A DNA stretch of 64,000 bases, taken from IMG/VR virus record IMGVR_UViG_3300017991_000090, positions 1 through 64,000 of that record, one strand, 5' to 3'. The first letter of the stretch is position 1; each line of letters opens with the position of its first letter. Source of the stretch: a virus. Of the stretch, positions 10,069 to 17,911 are shown in pieces. The position numbers were made by a program, and so were the translations under genes. Under the pieces are notes generated by a model. It was given only the letters and a program-made list of their open reading frames with translations, had not been told where the DNA came from and made no database searches.

Positions 10069-10731
10069 ATGCAGAATGAAACTTACCAGACCGGTCTAAC
10101 TGTTGGGTTATCAAAGATAGCTCAACAGGCAGATCCGGTTAGTTTAAAACGCTCTTTCTTTGCTGGTTTTGACCCGACGGGAACAGCAACCTTTGACCTG
10201 TCTCAAAGAGCGAGGCGACATGGCGCCCATCTCGCATCTGGGTTTGCTGGCGGAATTGTTGGTGGCGCTACCATTCTACCTTCTGCTGTAACTGGCGCAA
10301 TGGGCGCTGTGAGCGGATTTTCAAAAATGAAAGGTGGAGTTGGGGCCAGGCTTCTTGGTGGATTGGCCGGTTTTGCCAGGGGTGCTGTTATGCCTTATAA
10401 GCAACTTTACCATGGCACCAAAGCGTTAAAGGTGTTAAAGGGTAAGGGGCCTATTACTGAGGCGGCTGCCAAATCGATACATAAAGCCCTTGGCCTTAAA
10501 GGCGGAGAAAAAGCAATTACGAGCGCACCGGTGCGTCAGTTAATTAGATTCGGCAGACACACCGTGCCAGGCAAAGGTGTAACCAGCCTACTTGCAAAAC
10601 AGACTGGTGGGGCATATGCTGGTATTGGGGCCGGCGCAGCATTAGGAGCTGGGTCGTCAGTACTGCAGTATATGCAAGGCAAGAAGATTGGCGACGAACG
10701 CCGACAGTACTGGAGTGATAGAAGGGCGTAA
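10069..10731 (+). CDS. Gly/Ala-rich membrane-active-looking virion protein
   Basis: A 220-residue basic protein with several Gly/Ala-rich hydrophobic stretches (about residues 55-85, 95-112 and 175-205) that could span or disturb a membrane. Near the N-terminus lies a short Leu-Ser-Lys-Ile-Ala step resembling a tag seen on other virion genes in this window. Such proteins are often packaged inside phage heads or form part of a DNA-ejection apparatus; that role is inferred. Its stop codon overlaps the next start (TAATG). Confidence 0.5.
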   Translation: MQNETYQTGLTVGLSKIAQQADPVSLKRSFFAGFDPTGTATFDLSQRARRHGAHLASGFAGGIVGGATILPSAVTGAMGAVSGFSKMKGGVGARLLGGLAGFARGAVMPYKQLYHGTKALKVLKGKGPITEAAAKSIHKALGLKGGEKAITSAPVRQLIRFGRHTVPGKGVTSLLAKQTGGAYAGIGAGAALGAGSSVLQYMQGKKIGDERRQYWSDRRA

Positions 10732-11471
10732 TGGAAAAGCTATCTTCACAATTACGAGACGCTATTATTCTCGGTGATACTGATCGTGTCAACGAGATTA
10801 AGAGTAAAATTGCATCGAAACAGGAGATTAAAAAAGAGGCTCAAAACAATACCATTCGTATCAATACGATACTTAATGACGAAAAAGCCTCTGCAATTAA
10901 AATATACGACTTTCTGAACAAAGTATTTGGGGAGAGTTGGTGGGAATGGGAGTTTGCAACTATTGAACGGATACTGTGGATTAAATACGGTACCGCCCTT
11001 GAAGATATCAACCGTGATAAAATCTTTGCAATACGGCACACCTGTCGAAGCGACGGGCCGTTTTATGACTGGTTTGAATTTAACCAGGTCGCCCTGTCAT
11101 TCTCCGGGAGTATTGCTGACTTTGAGTATTTAAGAAGCCCCTCGCCGGGGATGGTTATAAATGCCGTAAAAACACTCAACCATATAAGGCCAGACAGGAA
11201 GGGTGTTTTCAGTAACGATGTTCTTAAATATATGAGCATATGCCTTATTAATGATGGTGTTTATTCACCTCCACCTTCTCTGGTTTTTCTTGTTAAGGAT
11301 GTTATGAAAGAGATGGTTGAGAAGTCAACATCTTCAAATTGGCTTTCTATAATGAAGCGATACAATAAATTTAAGCACAGTATGTATTCGAGCGTGGGTG
11401 AAAATTTAGTTGACATCCAGGCTAAAAGGTTGTTAAAGGCCGAAAAAGCAGCTTCGGCATATGCTACTTAA
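10731..11471 (+). CDS. Unknown protein upstream of portal
   Basis: A 246-residue protein whose ATG overlaps the previous stop. The N-terminal ~50 residues are charged and helical. The middle contains Trp-rich segments (W-W-E-W-E) and no recognised motif. The C-terminus is basic and ends Ala-rich. It is conserved in position only by inference: directly before the portal gene, so a head-tail connector, portal partner or completion protein is possible. I cannot assign it. Confidence 0.45.
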   Translation: MEKLSSQLRDAIILGDTDRVNEIKSKIASKQEIKKEAQNNTIRINTILNDEKASAIKIYDFLNKVFGESWWEWEFATIERILWIKYGTALEDINRDKIFAIRHTCRSDGPFYDWFEFNQVALSFSGSIADFEYLRSPSPGMVINAVKTLNHIRPDRKGVFSNDVLKYMSICLINDGVYSPPPSLVFLVKDVMKEMVEKSTSSNWLSIMKRYNKFKHSMYSSVGENLVDIQAKRLLKAEKAASAYAT

Positions 11472-11485
11472 AAAGGGATATTAAT

Positions 11486-13576
11486 ATGGCAAATGAAGGA
11501 TTGGCAGGGCCTGGTATAGCACTACCGTCAGCTGGAACCAATGCGAGTAGTACCAGGGTTGCATTTACAAGGGGTTCGTTAAAATACGATTCTCCGTTTA
11601 TAGACATGACCAGCACGTTTTTGCCAAAAAGCATTAAAGGCCTGCTCAGATTTATAGCTGCCTTTATTGTCGGTGACGGTCTTGTCTCACAATGTATTAC
11701 AAAGCTGGCCGAATATCCTATCACCAAACTTCTGTACAATGAGGATGAAGCTTCTGCCATTAAGGATGATAGACAGTCTGAAAAGTGGGTTGACATCTTA
11801 GAAAAGCGCCTGAAGATAATACGCTCAATGAAGCAGGCTGGTATGGATTACTACGGCTATGGTAACAGTGTCATATCTATCAACTGGCCTTTTAAAAGAT
11901 GGTTCGAATGTAAAAGCTGTAAGAAAGAGTTTGCTGCTGACTCAATTAAATACGAATTCAAAAATTATAAATTTAAAGCAAAATGCCCTAAATGTGGGAC
12001 ACATGGTATTGTTGGCGTAAGAGATAAGAATACCAAAGAGCTTAGCAAGCTGCATTTGATTCACTGGGATTTGCTGTGTATGGATATTAAATACAATAGT
12101 ATTACCGGTGACCATTTCTATTTCTATTCAGTTCCAAAACAATTGGCAACTGCAATCAAACGAGGCGATAAAGATATTGTCGGCTCAACACGCCTTGAAA
12201 TAATTGAGGCAGTTAAAAAGCGTAAACAGCTCAAGATAATGGCTGACAACATATTTCATCTCAAAAGACCGGCTCCACAATATCTGATACCATCAGAGCG
12301 TGGGTGGGGCATACCGGTTGTCATGCCTGTGATGAAAGACATATTCCACATTAAGATTCTGAAAAAAGGTAATGAGATGATTGCCTTTGACCACATCGTA
12401 CCTTTAAGAGTTTTGTTTCCACAGGGTACTGGTGACGTGAGCCCCCATGCAACGATTAATCTGGCCGGGTGGCGCAATAAAATTGAAGATGAAATCAGAC
12501 AGTGGAAGGCTGACCCGAACCATATATCAGTAGTGCCGCTTCCAATAGGCGTTGCCAATTTCAGCGGTGATGCGAAGATGCTTCTGGTTACTCCGGAGAT
12601 TAAAGCAACTGAGGATGCTATAATTACCGGTATAGGTATTATTCCGGAGATTATCCGCGGTGGCGCATCCTGGTCCGGTAGCAATGTTTCGTTAAGGGTT
12701 GTTGAAAATAGCTTCCTGAATCATCGTAATGATATACATGAGCTTCTTGAGTGGATTATTGAAAACATATCACGATACTTTGATATACCGCCTATTGATG
12801 TAAAAATGTCTGACTTTAAAATGGCTGACGATATACAGAAGAAGCAGCTTATGGTTAATGCTGCTCTCGGCTCTGCAGCCAAGACCTTAATATCGAAAAC
12901 AACAACTATTAAAGAGCTTGGCTTCGATCCGGAGCAGGAGTTCGAAAATAAAACGAAAGAGCTTCGCCAGATACTGGAACTTCTTATTGAAGAGGTTGAA
13001 GGAGAGGCTACAGCCCAGGGTGCCGGTGCAGTTATTAACGCAATGTACTCTGCTGATGCCGAGGCATCCCATAAAGACAGGCTTGAAATACATGACCGTG
13101 AAGCGCAGCAGAAGCGTGATGATGCCACAAGAGGTATGGAGGAAGAACGTGCTGTTGAGGTCTCAAAAGAAATTGATGCGGCTGGTGAAAAGAAGGGTGT
13201 TCCTGCCGGAACAGTCACTTTACCTAATTTGATTATGCTGCTGACGCACCGGTTCTCAATTCTTGCTAAGACTGACAAAGAAGAGTTTAAGATGCGCATG
13301 CTTCTTATGAAGAACTCCATGCCTGAAGCATATGCGGTGGTGTATAACAATCTGAAGGAAATGAATCTTATTGAAGCTGATCTGACGCCAAATATTGAAA
13401 CGGCACAGCAGTACACACCAGGCGAGCTACCATCATATATGCAGGGCGAGACTCATTCCGAAACTCCTCCGAATATCGCTGAGCTTGGGCCAGATTCATC
13501 ATCTGTAAACAAAGGCTCATACAATAAGCCGCTGCCCGAAGCAAGGCCACCGGTATCAGATAAAGCACCGATATAG
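11486..13576 (+). CDS. Portal protein with embedded zinc ribbon
   Basis: The 696-residue product forms the dodecameric ring at the head vertex in tailed phages. Support comes from the overall portal-like layout: a lead segment about M-K-Q-A-G-M-D-Y-Y-G-Y-G-N near residue 112, a crown/stem region with I-I-P-E-I-I near 385, and a long charged, coiled C-terminal tail after about residue 480. A zinc-ribbon insertion has C142-x2-C145 and C167-x2-C170; such insertions occur in portals of large phages. It is the last gene of the first plus-strand block. The C-terminal ~60 residues are Pro/Ser-rich and probably flexible. Confidence 0.75.
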   Translation: MANEGLAGPGIALPSAGTNASSTRVAFTRGSLKYDSPFIDMTSTFLPKSIKGLLRFIAAFIVGDGLVSQCITKLAEYPITKLLYNEDEASAIKDDRQSEKWVDILEKRLKIIRSMKQAGMDYYGYGNSVISINWPFKRWFECKSCKKEFAADSIKYEFKNYKFKAKCPKCGTHGIVGVRDKNTKELSKLHLIHWDLLCMDIKYNSITGDHFYFYSVPKQLATAIKRGDKDIVGSTRLEIIEAVKKRKQLKIMADNIFHLKRPAPQYLIPSERGWGIPVVMPVMKDIFHIKILKKGNEMIAFDHIVPLRVLFPQGTGDVSPHATINLAGWRNKIEDEIRQWKADPNHISVVPLPIGVANFSGDAKMLLVTPEIKATEDAIITGIGIIPEIIRGGASWSGSNVSLRVVENSFLNHRNDIHELLEWIIENISRYFDIPPIDVKMSDFKMADDIQKKQLMVNAALGSAAKTLISKTTTIKELGFDPEQEFENKTKELRQILELLIEEVEGEATAQGAGAVINAMYSADAEASHKDRLEIHDREAQQKRDDATRGMEEERAVEVSKEIDAAGEKKGVPAGTVTLPNLIMLLTHRFSILAKTDKEEFKMRMLLMKNSMPEAYAVVYNNLKEMNLIEADLTPNIETAQQYTPGELPSYMQGETHSETPPNIAELGPDSSSVNKGSYNKPLPEARPPVSDKAPI

Positions 13577-13624
13577 ACTGTGGGGTAAGAGCCACCCAAA
13601 ACCCTCACCTCATAGTCCGCCGAG

Positions 13625-13645
13625 CCCGGTCTGATGATCGGGTTT
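13625..13645 (+). terminator. Weak terminator after portal gene
   Basis: CCCG (13625-13628) pairs with CGGG (13639-13642), followed by TTTGTG. The stem is short; this is the only plus-strand candidate close to the portal stop. Confidence 0.3.
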
Positions 13646-13658
13646 GTGCGTGATAGCT

Positions 13659-13685
13659 AAAAAAAAAGAGTTGGGCACATCTCTT
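13659..13685 (-). terminator. Weak minus-strand terminator
   Basis: On the minus strand AAGAG and CTCTT (13681-13685 and 13666-13670) form a 5-bp stem followed by nine T residues and AGCTA. Confidence 0.35.
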
Positions 13686-13856
13686 CTACTTTGCGTTTCG
13701 TTACTCTACTTCTGTTGCTCCTTCCATGCTTCCTATTTCCGTTGTTCCTTCAATGCTTTCACTACTTTGCGTTTCATTCGATGTGTACCTTATACCATTA
13801 CTGACTAAGGCTACCAACCCTGTTATAATTATACCAGATTACTGAGAATAATAACT

Positions 13857-13893
13857 AAAAAAAATGGGCGCAATGTACTGACACAATGCGCCC
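13857..13893 (-). terminator. Intrinsic terminator of the minus-strand block
   Basis: GGGCGCA (13866-13872) pairs with TGCGCCC (13887-13893), with three further inner pairs. On the minus strand it is followed by a run of T residues (plus-strand A run 13857-13864). Confidence 0.7.
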
Positions 13894-13913
13894 ATCCCTA
13901 CGTCTCGGTTCCT

Positions 13914-13983
13914 CTAAAACCGTGATTTCGTTGAGCTCTGCTTCTCCGCGGCTCACCACTGGAGTAGGTGACACTGATTTTAG
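13914..13983 (-). ncRNA. Possible small structured RNA before the terminator
   Basis: An 8-bp closing stem pairs 13976-13983 with 13914-13921. One of these pairs is U-G on the minus strand but C-A on the plus strand, which favours the minus strand. Inside, TCACC/GGTGA and GAGC/GCTC can form two hairpins. The element ends about 20 bases before the terminator at 13893. An alternative hairpin (CGGTT/AACCG) would compete with the closing stem. No known family was recognised. Confidence 0.35.
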
Positions 13984-14064
13984 ATGAAAATTCTTTATTT
14001 AGAAAATAAAGATATCAATGTTGTAATTACAAATATAATATCAAAATAACGCTCGGCACTGGTA

Positions 14065-14091
14065 GCTAAAAACACGCCCCCCAACGGGGGC
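14065..14091 (-). terminator. Intrinsic terminator after gene at 14107
   Basis: On the minus strand GCCCCC-GTT-GGGGGC (14076-14091) is followed by GTGTTTTTAGC, 16 bases after the stop of the last gene of the minus block. Confidence 0.75.
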
Positions 14092-14106
14092 AGCACTCTA
14101 AAAAAA

Positions 14107-14469
14107 TTAGGTGTGTGCTTTAGATACGTGTGCCGTATCTGCCTCTTCCTGTCGCAAGGAGTGTTTTACGAACTTGAATGACAATTCTTCAAGAGAATTA
14201 CCACTAAAATACTCCTTTTCATTTTCATCATAAATCGTAAACCTTTCGCTTCCATTACAGTCAATATAATATTCTGTACCCGAGTGCGTTATAATGGATA
14301 GTGTTTTGTTTAGATTATTTTCATTAGTTTTTTCTACTTTTTCATTGTCCCCCGATTCTTTTCTCGGGATATATGTGCACCTTAAAGAATCAATCCGATG
14401 CACTGGAATTAAATCAACCTGGACCTCACCAGTTTCGTTTACGCGCTGAAAAACACGTAAAGTTTTCAT
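14107..14469 (-). CDS. Unknown small protein, last gene of ubiquitin-like operon
   Basis: A 120-residue acidic protein with a good AAAGGAGC ribosome binding site. The middle is Asn/Glu/Lys-rich and probably disordered. The second half has a Tyr/Phe pattern that could form a small beta domain (E-Y-Y-I-D-C, F-T-I-Y-D-E, E-Y-F-S-G). It follows the tandem ubiquitin-like gene in the same operon and ends in a terminator. A link to the ubiquitin-like pathway, for example as a target or regulator, is only a positional inference. Confidence 0.45.
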   Translation of the reverse strand: MKTLRVFQRVNETGEVQVDLIPVHRIDSLRCTYIPRKESGDNEKVEKTNENNLNKTLSIITHSGTEYYIDCNGSERFTIYDENEKEYFSGNSLEELSFKFVKHSLRQEEADTAHVSKAHT

Positions 14470-14536
14470 GTCTAATATACGCTCCTTTCTGTTAAAATGA
14501 TAGGAGGGGAATAGCTCCCCTCCCTTTATGATAACG

Positions 14537-15019
14537 CTACCATCTGTTACCTTTTACCTTTTGCGACAGAATTATGTTCACGGCCCTGTCGCCCGCCGGC
14601 TTTTTTAACACGAAATCCTCATCCTGCTTGATATGATTAATACGATACTCATAAGCAGGAGAACCATCCGCTTTATAATACGCTTTGCGCTCATCTTCAG
14701 GCATCTGGTCAATAACATCCTTGATCGTCATACCTTCTTCGGCGCCCATCGATTTTATTCCACCACCGGAACCCATCTTGATGAGTTTTACCTCAAACGG
14801 GTCACCGTCCTGGTTTCCTTTTACTTTTTTACCGACGAATACCTTATCGCCATCTTCAAGTTCTGTATCCGGATCTACATCCTCTCCGCGCCTGGTGACT
14901 TTACAGTCATCGGGAAATTCCTCACCACAGGCGTCGAACAATCCCTGTACGGTAGGGTCATCGGATATCTCAACTTCCTGTACATCCGAGCCCATTTTGA
15001 TAAGCTTACAACAAACCAC
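14537..15019 (-). CDS. Tandem ubiquitin-like (Ubl) protein
   Basis: The 160-residue product consists of two beta-grasp-like repeats. Both begin with the same K-L-I-K-M-G strand (residues 5-10 and 78-83) and both end in K-V-K-G-N (65-69 and 154-158). Repeat 1 has the classic ThiS/MoaD/ubiquitin-like run of a T-V-x-x-L-F helix start and an L-E-D-G-D-K-V final strand. The protein ends G-N-R-W rather than Gly-Gly, so removal of a short tail by the neighbouring JAB peptidase, or use of a non-canonical end, would be needed for E1 activation. The GTG start at 15019 is preferred because it includes the first beta-strand; AAAGGAAA lies upstream. It sits next to E1, JAB and two E2-like genes, which strongly supports a conjugation role. 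Confidence 0.75.
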   Translation of the reverse strand: MVCCKLIKMGSDVQEVEISDDPTVQGLFDACGEEFPDDCKVTRRGEDVDPDTELEDGDKVFVGKKVKGNQDGDPFEVKLIKMGSGGGIKSMGAEEGMTIKDVIDQMPEDERKAYYKADGSPAYEYRINHIKQDEDFVLKKPAGDRAVNIILSQKVKGNRW

Positions 15020-15062
15020 GACTATATGATTTCCTTTCTTTTGTTGTAATTAATGTCGTTAA

Positions 15063-15818
15063 TTAAGGTTGTTGTATGAATTGAGGCTCTATGTCCTCGT
15101 TGAAGTTCCTGTAGTAGAAACTATCAGGGTAAAGGGAAAAATGAACCTCATTCCATATCTTGGACTGTTCAGATTTTTCACTGTCAGCCCCGTAGTGCGC
15201 ATTAAAATGCTGTACAACCCTCCCACATGCCATACTGGCCAAAAATGTCACGGTCGTAATAATTGACGCGCTCGCGCCACATGCACTACTATCTGCTTCT
15301 TCATCGGAATATAAAGTTTTTTTCCATTCTTCTGCTTGTTCACCGTCATGAGGATTGAATGCGTAGACCCGACCGTCTCGCAATCCCATCCTCGTTTCTA
15401 TGACGAGGTCTGTATCAAAGGAAAACTTTAAGCATTTATCAAAAATCTCCTCACGAGATTTCATGGTATCTGTAAGCAGAAACACATATGTCGAGCGCAC
15501 ACTCTGTTGATCAGTAATATACTCATTGTGCACTTCAATTTCAAAGCCGCATTTTCGAAGAATCACTTCTTTAAGAGCTTCTACTTTTGGCATTCCAATA
15601 TGCGAAGGTTCATAAATCTGGTTTGCCAGATTATGCTCCTCTACTTTGTCACCATCAAATACTTTTAAAGTTCCCTGTCCGTGCGGGGAATTTCCCCATC
15701 CTAATTGTGCTAATATAAAAGCAACGTAGCTTCCGGTTGCACCGGCCCCAACCAGTGCAATTGATTTATTTTTAATTTGCTTCGGGTCAAGCAAATCTAT
15801 TTGTCTTATATAATCCAT
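15063..15818 (-). CDS. E1-like / ThiF-family adenylating enzyme
   Basis: The 251-residue product should activate the C-terminus of a ubiquitin-like protein with ATP. Residues 24-30 are G-A-G-A-T-G-S, the nucleotide-binding loop of the Rossmann fold. It is followed by F-D-G-D-K-V-E-x-x-N-L-x-x-Q, the usual acidic step and Asn of ThiF/MoeB/E1 enzymes. A Cys within S-S-A-C-G-A-S-A-S near residue 195 is a candidate for the thioester or for a structural Cys. The start at 15818 is chosen for its perfect GGAGG site, which lies inside the last codons of the JAB gene; a start at 15869 would lack this. It lies between JAB and the ubiquitin-like gene. Confidence 0.85.
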   Translation of the reverse strand: MDYIRQIDLLDPKQIKNKSIALVGAGATGSYVAFILAQLGWGNSPHGQGTLKVFDGDKVEEHNLANQIYEPSHIGMPKVEALKEVILRKCGFEIEVHNEYITDQQSVRSTYVFLLTDTMKSREEIFDKCLKFSFDTDLVIETRMGLRDGRVYAFNPHDGEQAEEWKKTLYSDEEADSSACGASASIITTVTFLASMACGRVVQHFNAHYGADSEKSEQSKIWNEVHFSLYPDSFYYRNFNEDIEPQFIQQP

Positions 15819-15819
15819 A

Positions 15820-16737
15820 TTATCCTCCGGATCCAGATTGTGTTTCAAATTCCTCAATCTGCTTCTCAACGTCAGTCATTAAAGTGGCGATTTCAGCTTC
15901 ACTAAGAATACTGTCTGAGCTGTCATCATCCTCTTGTTTCTTATTAACTTTTGTAGTAGTAACGTTGGTGCTTCCGCTATAGTCAAACAGGTTTCCCTGC
16001 TGATGACCATGGTGATAACTATGGCTTCCTGATCGGCAGTGATATTGCCGTGTAGGTATGTTTTTCTCTTTGAGCTTCTTTACTTTCTGCTCTATCTCTT
16101 CCATTTCCTGATCGTGTTTAAATATCGAATAGACCCTTGCAATTACGTCATACGGGTCTTCAGAATAATCAGGTGTAACAAGCTCCTTTATATCATCGAG
16201 CTTTTGTATCATTGCATTTTTGGACGCATTTTCTTCGACAGTCCATTTTATATTATCAAAGCGTATTTGATTCTGATAGTCAAAGAATGATATAGATATC
16301 TCATTGTCTGAACAGATTGCACGTATCAGATACGCTTGAGTAGAGTTCATCCTGTCAAAAGCCTGGGTTTCATCCTGACCAGACGGAGTGGTAAAACCCT
16401 GGGGATGATAATGCCCCCAGAATCTTATGAAGGGTATTTCTTCTTCACGACCTTTATCACAAAGGTACTCCATCACCTCAGTTTCACCTTCAGGCGATAT
16501 TTCACATGTTCCACCATCTGCAGCACAGTGCTTCGGATAGAATATGTCACGGATGTAATAAGTGTATTCCTCCTGCTCATCAATTATGGCGTAGAATCCA
16601 ACCTCAGTAGTATGAGCCTCTATTAACGCACGAATCCACTTCAAAGCTGTTACGCTGAAAATAATATTCGGAGCAACCTTTTTCTCCTGAGTAAACAGCC
16701 TGTAGGTGACCTTTCTGTCATCTGGTTTAAAATCCAT
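15820..16737 (-). CDS. JAB/JAMM-type metallopeptidase
   Basis: The 305-residue product has the JAMM zinc-peptidase signature: E45 (T-E-V-G-F-Y-A), then H109-x-H111-x7-S119-x2-D122 within W-G-H-Y-H-P-Q-G-F. In known families this domain removes ubiquitin-like proteins from targets or trims their C-terminal tails. The region after about residue 165 is a coiled, His/Gly/Ser-rich and acidic extension without a recognised fold. Its ATG overlaps the stop of the upstream E2-like gene, and its own stop is next to the E1 start. This placement ties it to the ubiquitin-like cassette. Confidence 0.85.
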   Translation of the reverse strand: MDFKPDDRKVTYRLFTQEKKVAPNIIFSVTALKWIRALIEAHTTEVGFYAIIDEQEEYTYYIRDIFYPKHCAADGGTCEISPEGETEVMEYLCDKGREEEIPFIRFWGHYHPQGFTTPSGQDETQAFDRMNSTQAYLIRAICSDNEISISFFDYQNQIRFDNIKWTVEENASKNAMIQKLDDIKELVTPDYSEDPYDVIARVYSIFKHDQEMEEIEQKVKKLKEKNIPTRQYHCRSGSHSYHHGHQQGNLFDYSGSTNVTTTKVNKKQEDDDSSDSILSEAEIATLMTDVEKQIEEFETQSGSGG

Positions 16738-17891
16738 TAAGGATCAACCTCTTCAGCTATTTTCCAGTTCTTCATATGCGCTCCCCAGCTGTCAGATTCA
16801 TTAGGACTTGTGAGGAATCTGAGTAAGCTTTCAGCGATATATTCAAGGTTACGTTCAACGAACGCCTCAAACAGAAAGTCGTATGTATTACCAATACATT
16901 TTGAGCCGTTAGAATCCACATGGCCACACTCCCAGATTCGTGACCCGGTGTTATACCGATGCGTCAAATTGTGAATAGTAATTACACTGTCAACGTCTGT
17001 TAAAGCTTTCGGTGAGAAAAAAGCGCTCAACGCAATACCGATACGCATTGTGCCAACAAGACGCCTTTCACCTTCAATTTCATCATCGGTGATTAGCGGC
17101 TCAGTGATAATAATAATCTGCTTATCAGTAAAGTAAACATCATTAATGAGCTTATGCCTTTTAACCTCTTCAATCTGATCAATAATACTCTTGATAATCG
17201 GGTGCTCCTGGACATCGTGCTCCATCAGCTTGATGTTCCGCTTCATTATCAACAACTCACGAAACATTTTGTCAAACTGATTTTTAGTTTCGAGAAGCTG
17301 TTTTGCGCGGTTTGTCGAATCGTCTTCCAGCAGTCGTGCAATTGCTGCATACACTGATTCACGCTCAATCTTAATATCAGCAGGTATGTCGGACGGGCCA
17401 ATCATACCAGAGTCAAGCTTAATAGCAAGGTCTGCTGGCGGGTCAACGGTGTCATCTTCCTCAACCGCCTCTTCAGTAGGTACCCCTGGCGCTGGCGCTT
17501 CATCATCAGCTTCTTCAACCGGCATCTCAGCAGCTTCAGCACGTACAGCCTCTTCTGGTGCCGCGTCAGCCTGGTTAGCAGCTTCAGCTGGCTCATCAGC
17601 ATCTTCACAACGTCTCACCTGCACCTCATCTTCATCCTGCGTATCTTCTTCCATAACTCTTAAGGAAATCCGTGTTGTATTACGGTGCCTGCTTATGCGT
17701 AGCGGCGTTTCCGGATTTGGGCGCGACCCGTTCGATAACAATCTGATCGCACTCCTTTCGTCTTCTGGCAACACTTTTAATTGAAGACTGCCATCGGCTC
17801 CCTGGTCGATTTCTCTAATTAAATCGTATACACGATCTGGTATAGCATCGACAGTATAACCGACTTCTTTGTTAATGTGGATAGTGACCAC
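16737..17891 (-). CDS. E2-like (UBC-fold) protein A
   Basis: A 384-residue product. The GTG start at 17891 has GGAGG upstream at a rather long distance. Residues about 95-160 are an Ala/Glu-rich, disordered acidic linker. The C-terminal part (about 250-384) has the pattern of bacterial E2-like conjugating enzymes. Two beta strands are followed by E-C-G-H-V-D-S-N-G-S-K-C-I-G-N, with C332 at the position of the E2 active cysteine, then a helix and L-T-S-P-N-E-S-D-S-W-G, which matches the L-L-x-x-P-N-x-x-D end of the E2 core. This is a motif-level assignment; a structure prediction would settle it. It is translationally coupled to the JAB gene. Confidence 0.65.
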   Translation of the reverse strand: MVTIHINKEVGYTVDAIPDRVYDLIREIDQGADGSLQLKVLPEDERSAIRLLSNGSRPNPETPLRISRHRNTTRISLRVMEEDTQDEDEVQVRRCEDADEPAEAANQADAAPEEAVRAEAAEMPVEEADDEAPAPGVPTEEAVEEDDTVDPPADLAIKLDSGMIGPSDIPADIKIERESVYAAIARLLEDDSTNRAKQLLETKNQFDKMFRELLIMKRNIKLMEHDVQEHPIIKSIIDQIEEVKRHKLINDVYFTDKQIIIITEPLITDDEIEGERRLVGTMRIGIALSAFFSPKALTDVDSVITIHNLTHRYNTGSRIWECGHVDSNGSKCIGNTYDFLFEAFVERNLEYIAESLLRFLTSPNESDSWGAHMKNWKIAEEVDP

Positions 17892-17911
17892 TTGGTTATA
17901 AACCTCCTTTA

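Larger units (their letters stand above)
13577..14106. other. Convergent intergenic region between portal and ubiquitin-like operons
   Basis: This 530-base gap holds no convincing gene. It contains a weak plus-strand terminator, several minus-strand terminators, a possible small structured RNA (13914-13983), and a pyrimidine-rich stretch (13686-13790) with a near-repeat: CTACTTTGCGTTTC occurs at about 13686 and again at about 13761. Short stretches of 8-14 codons on the minus strand were not called. Confidence 0.6.

Noticed and set aside
13686-13790. Short direct repeats as a CRISPR array or origin iterons
   Set aside because: There are only two imperfect copies with no regular spacers; the region is simply pyrimidine-rich between terminators.
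14107-14469. Third ubiquitin-like module in the gene after the tandem Ubl
   Set aside because: It lacks the K-L-I-K-M-G start, the G-D-x-V strand and the K-V-K-G-N end; nothing beyond position supports this.
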